A model generated the notes under the pieces. That model saw only the letters and a list, made by a program, of their open reading frames with translations. It was not told the origin of the DNA and made no database searches. This document shows, piece by piece, positions 31,989 through 34,957 of a DNA stretch of 34,957 nucleotides. The stretch is from contig CAJOLB010000003.1 of assembly GCA_905235385.1 (NCBI GenBank), positions 1 through 34,957 on the forward strand, read 5' to 3'. The translations under genes and the position numbers were made by a program. The stretch comes from an uncultured Alphaproteobacteria bacterium (GTDB lineage Bacteria; Pseudomonadota; Alphaproteobacteria; RF32; CAG-239). Each line of letters starts with the position of its first letter. The stretch's first letter is position 1.

Positions 31989-32948
31989 ATGAAAAAATTT
32001 ATTTTTATTTTTTCTTTTTTGTTTGTGTTTTCATCTTATGCACAAGATGGAAATATGTCGGTTATGGACGAAGAAGATTTGAATTTTGACTTAGAAGAAG
32101 ATGCCTTTGGCAATAAAGTTGAAATTGAAGTCGAACCGAAAAAGGAACCGCTTAAAATAGATACGAGACGATCTCTTTCTCAGAATTTGAAAGAAACAGC
32201 TCCGACCGAGGAAATTAAATCAGAAGTTAAAGAAACCGTTGATTCGGCGCAAAACTGGGTTAAGAATCTCTTTAAGGGCAGTAAAGGACAATCCGAATCT
32301 ATTCAAACTTTACTTAATGAAAGTCAAAAAAAATCAAAAGTTAAACGTTCTAATGCCGCTGTTTTTGATATATCGGGTGTGATGCTTCAGATGAGCTACA
32401 AACAAGCGGAAGAGCAACTTCTAAAGCATGGTTATCGAAAAGTTACTCAAAAAATGGATATTCCGAACTTTATCCGTTGGCGAAATGAAGAAACTTGTCG
32501 AAATCAAGGTGTCGTCGGCTATGAAAGGCTGGAAAATTGTGTGATACGTTTGGCGCAAAAAGGAAATTATCAATATATCTCTCAGGCAAGTTTTAATAAG
32601 TTTGATACAAAAGAAACAGTCAATATTTTTCTTTCTTCAACTTTTACAAACAATAAAGTATATAAGGTTTTATATAGAAGCGAAGCTGCCAATAAAACGG
32701 GAAACAGCACAAAAGCGATTTATTTGCAGCGTTTGAAGATTTTTGATTTTTGGAAGAAAATTAATCAGAAATACGGGGTTCCCGACAACAAGGATGAAGT
32801 AACTTGGGGTTTGGGGGCTAATAAGCCTTATTTGCAGGCTTCGACCGGCATTTTGAAACTTGAAGATCCTGTTTTAGAGCAGCTTGATGTGAATCGTATG
32901 TCAAGAGAAGATCAGCGTTTTATTCATTCTGATATTTATACATTTTAA
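31989..32948 (+). CDS. hypothetical secreted protein upstream of chpT
   Basis: I choose the ATG at 31989, with GAGGA nearby, over the one at 31950. This gives 319 residues with a signal peptide, MKKFIFIFSFLFVFSSYA, then Gln. Residues about 20-120 are acidic and low-complexity. The C-terminal 200 residues look folded, with a VMLQMSYKQAEEQLLKHGYR helix and a CRNQGVVGYERLENC segment whose two Cys could form a disulfide. Only 12 bp separate it from chpT, implying one transcript. Family unknown. Confidence 0.7.
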   Translation: MKKFIFIFSFLFVFSSYAQDGNMSVMDEEDLNFDLEEDAFGNKVEIEVEPKKEPLKIDTRRSLSQNLKETAPTEEIKSEVKETVDSAQNWVKNLFKGSKGQSESIQTLLNESQKKSKVKRSNAAVFDISGVMLQMSYKQAEEQLLKHGYRKVTQKMDIPNFIRWRNEETCRNQGVVGYERLENCVIRLAQKGNYQYISQASFNKFDTKETVNIFLSSTFTNNKVYKVLYRSEAANKTGNSTKAIYLQRLKIFDFWKKINQKYGVPDNKDEVTWGLGANKPYLQASTGILKLEDPVLEQLDVNRMSREDQRFIHSDIYTF

Positions 32949-32960
32949 GGTTTTAAGAAA

Positions 32961-33572
32961 ATGGGTATTTCACCAACTCTCATTACGGAACTTGTTTGCA
33001 CGCGTATCAGCCATGATTTAATCGGCAATATCGGCGCAATTTCCAACGCTATGGAACTTTGGGATGATGATCCCTCTGATTTGGGGGATTTGAAACCTTT
33101 GTTAGAGGGGAGCTCTAAAACCCTTTCTGCAAGATTAAAGTTTTTCAGACTTGCCTTTGGCTTAAAAAATGCTGCACCCAAAGAATTAAGCGAACTTAAT
33201 GCAATTATTGATGCTTATTTGGCCACTATCGGAAATCCTCAAATGCCGATTAAGATGAAATCAGGTGTTGCAAATGTTTCACTTTATAAAATTGTGATGC
33301 TCGCCGTTATGGGACTTTCTGATGTTTTTGTGCGCGGCGGACAGATTATTGTTGATGAAACGGACGAGGGGCTGTCTTTTGAGGCTGTCTCTGATTTTGA
33401 GTTGTCGGCATCAAAACTTGAAAATATCAATAAAGCGATTAAAGGTATTTTGCCTGATGAAAATCCTGCATTGCTTGCGCCGATTGTTTATCTTTCAAGC
33501 CTTCTAGGCGAGGTCGGGGTTAAGCTGATATTGGAATATCAGGCTAAAAGAGCTGTCTTGAGCGTGAGATAA
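32961..33572 (+). CDS. chpT: histidine phosphotransferase ChpT
   Basis: ChpT passes phosphate from the hybrid kinase CckA to CtrA and CpdR, controlling the alphaproteobacterial cell cycle, motility and pili. The 203-residue protein has the defining LVCTRISHDLIGNIGAISN helix with the phosphorylated His at 18, a second helix (EGSSKTLSARLKFFRLAFG), and a degenerate ATPase-like C-terminal domain that lacks ATP-binding motifs, as expected. This is strong evidence for the taxonomic class. Confidence 0.88.
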   Translation: MGISPTLITELVCTRISHDLIGNIGAISNAMELWDDDPSDLGDLKPLLEGSSKTLSARLKFFRLAFGLKNAAPKELSELNAIIDAYLATIGNPQMPIKMKSGVANVSLYKIVMLAVMGLSDVFVRGGQIIVDETDEGLSFEAVSDFELSASKLENINKAIKGILPDENPALLAPIVYLSSLLGEVGVKLILEYQAKRAVLSVR

Positions 33573-33577
33573 TTTAT

Positions 33578-33838
33578 TTATATCTCTTCTATATTTTCAA
33601 CGGCAATTTGGCATACATCTTCTGCAATTTCTGCCACGCCGCCGCTGATTTTCCATTTTTTGAAAGCTTGATTGCTCGCGTCAAGCAAGGCAATCACGCC
33701 GGCTTGAAGGAGCTGAGAACGAGGTGCGCGCTCATGAATAATTGTCAGGTTGCCCTCATCGACAGGCAACAGGATTTTGTCTGCCGATGTTTGAACATAG
33801 ACCTTATCAGGTAAACATATTTTAAGCTCAATCGCCAT
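33578..33838 (-). CDS. atpC: ATP synthase F1 epsilon subunit, short form
   Basis: Epsilon links the rotating stalk to the c-ring. At 86 residues this protein has only the N-terminal beta-sandwich (DEGNLTIIHERAPR, then GGVAEIAED); usual subunits are about 130-140 residues and end in two inhibitory helices. A clean stop follows with no remnant downstream. It starts three bases after the atpD stop, so it is plainly the atpD-atpC operon end. Confidence 0.9.
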   Translation of the reverse strand: MAIELKICLPDKVYVQTSADKILLPVDEGNLTIIHERAPRSQLLQAGVIALLDASNQAFKKWKISGGVAEIAEDVCQIAVENIEEI

Positions 33839-33841
33839 TTT

Positions 33842-34957
<1,116 letters not shown>

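Overview
The window looks like chromosomal core DNA of an AT-rich alphaproteobacterium. The evidence is a ChpT histidine phosphotransferase (CckA-ChpT-CtrA phosphorelay, an alphaproteobacterial hallmark), the ppiD / tpiA-secG-pyrG neighbourhood, trmFO beside a squalene/phytoene-synthase-like gene, an alphaproteobacterial rplJ leader, and an expanded-type pseudopilin of the kind I associate with uncultured gut Alphaproteobacteria. The gut habitat is an inference. It is supported by two lipoprotein genes with Bacteroidetes-style promoters and no Shine-Dalgarno sequence.

Layout. 1-1025: an unknown basic protein and a short GTPase gene that reads as the front of HydF joined to the back of FtsY. 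1024-2765 (-): dgkA, a HAD phosphatase and pagP, a membrane-lipid/lipid A remodelling operon. 2850-3210: tRNA-Ser(TGA) followed by a repeated terminator. 3278-4414: a 45-codon ORF and kdsA (Kdo synthesis). 4442-5307: a secreted protein built from 11-residue repeats, then tRNA-Ser(GCT), whose 3' end plus terminator is duplicated exactly (65 bp). 5452-7952 (-): cdd-punA-deoA nucleoside salvage operon. 8057-12349: a giant AsmA-like envelope protein. 12397-15440: a MORN-repeat protein, a GNAT acetyltransferase, a CorC/HlyC-type membrane protein and a pseudopilin with a CtrA-like promoter. 15618-16779: rplJ-rplL with the L10 leader. 16832-20218: a second HAD phosphatase, homodimeric-type glycyl-tRNA synthetase and fmt. 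20263-25123: ppiD, tpiA, secG, pyrG. 25170-28621: a Cys-rich secreted protein, two Bacteroidetes-like lipoproteins, and lpxA between them. 28651-31860 (-): a beta-barrel protein, an isoprenoid synthase-like protein and trmFO. 31989-33572: an unknown secreted protein and chpT, with a perfect TTAA-N7-TTAA box upstream. 33578-34957 (-): atpC (short form) and the 3' part of atpD.

Themes. Envelope biogenesis dominates (kdsA, lpxA, pagP, dgkA, AsmA, ppiD, secG, barrel protein), mixed with translation genes. I see no phage, transposase, CRISPR array or classical defence cassette. The most unusual items are the HydF/FtsY chimera (either a real gene fusion or an assembly join), the two tRNA-Ser genes whose 3' ends are echoed in inverted and direct orientation around their terminators, the inverted repeats bracketing the pilin promoter, and the Bacteroidetes-like genes flanking lpxA.
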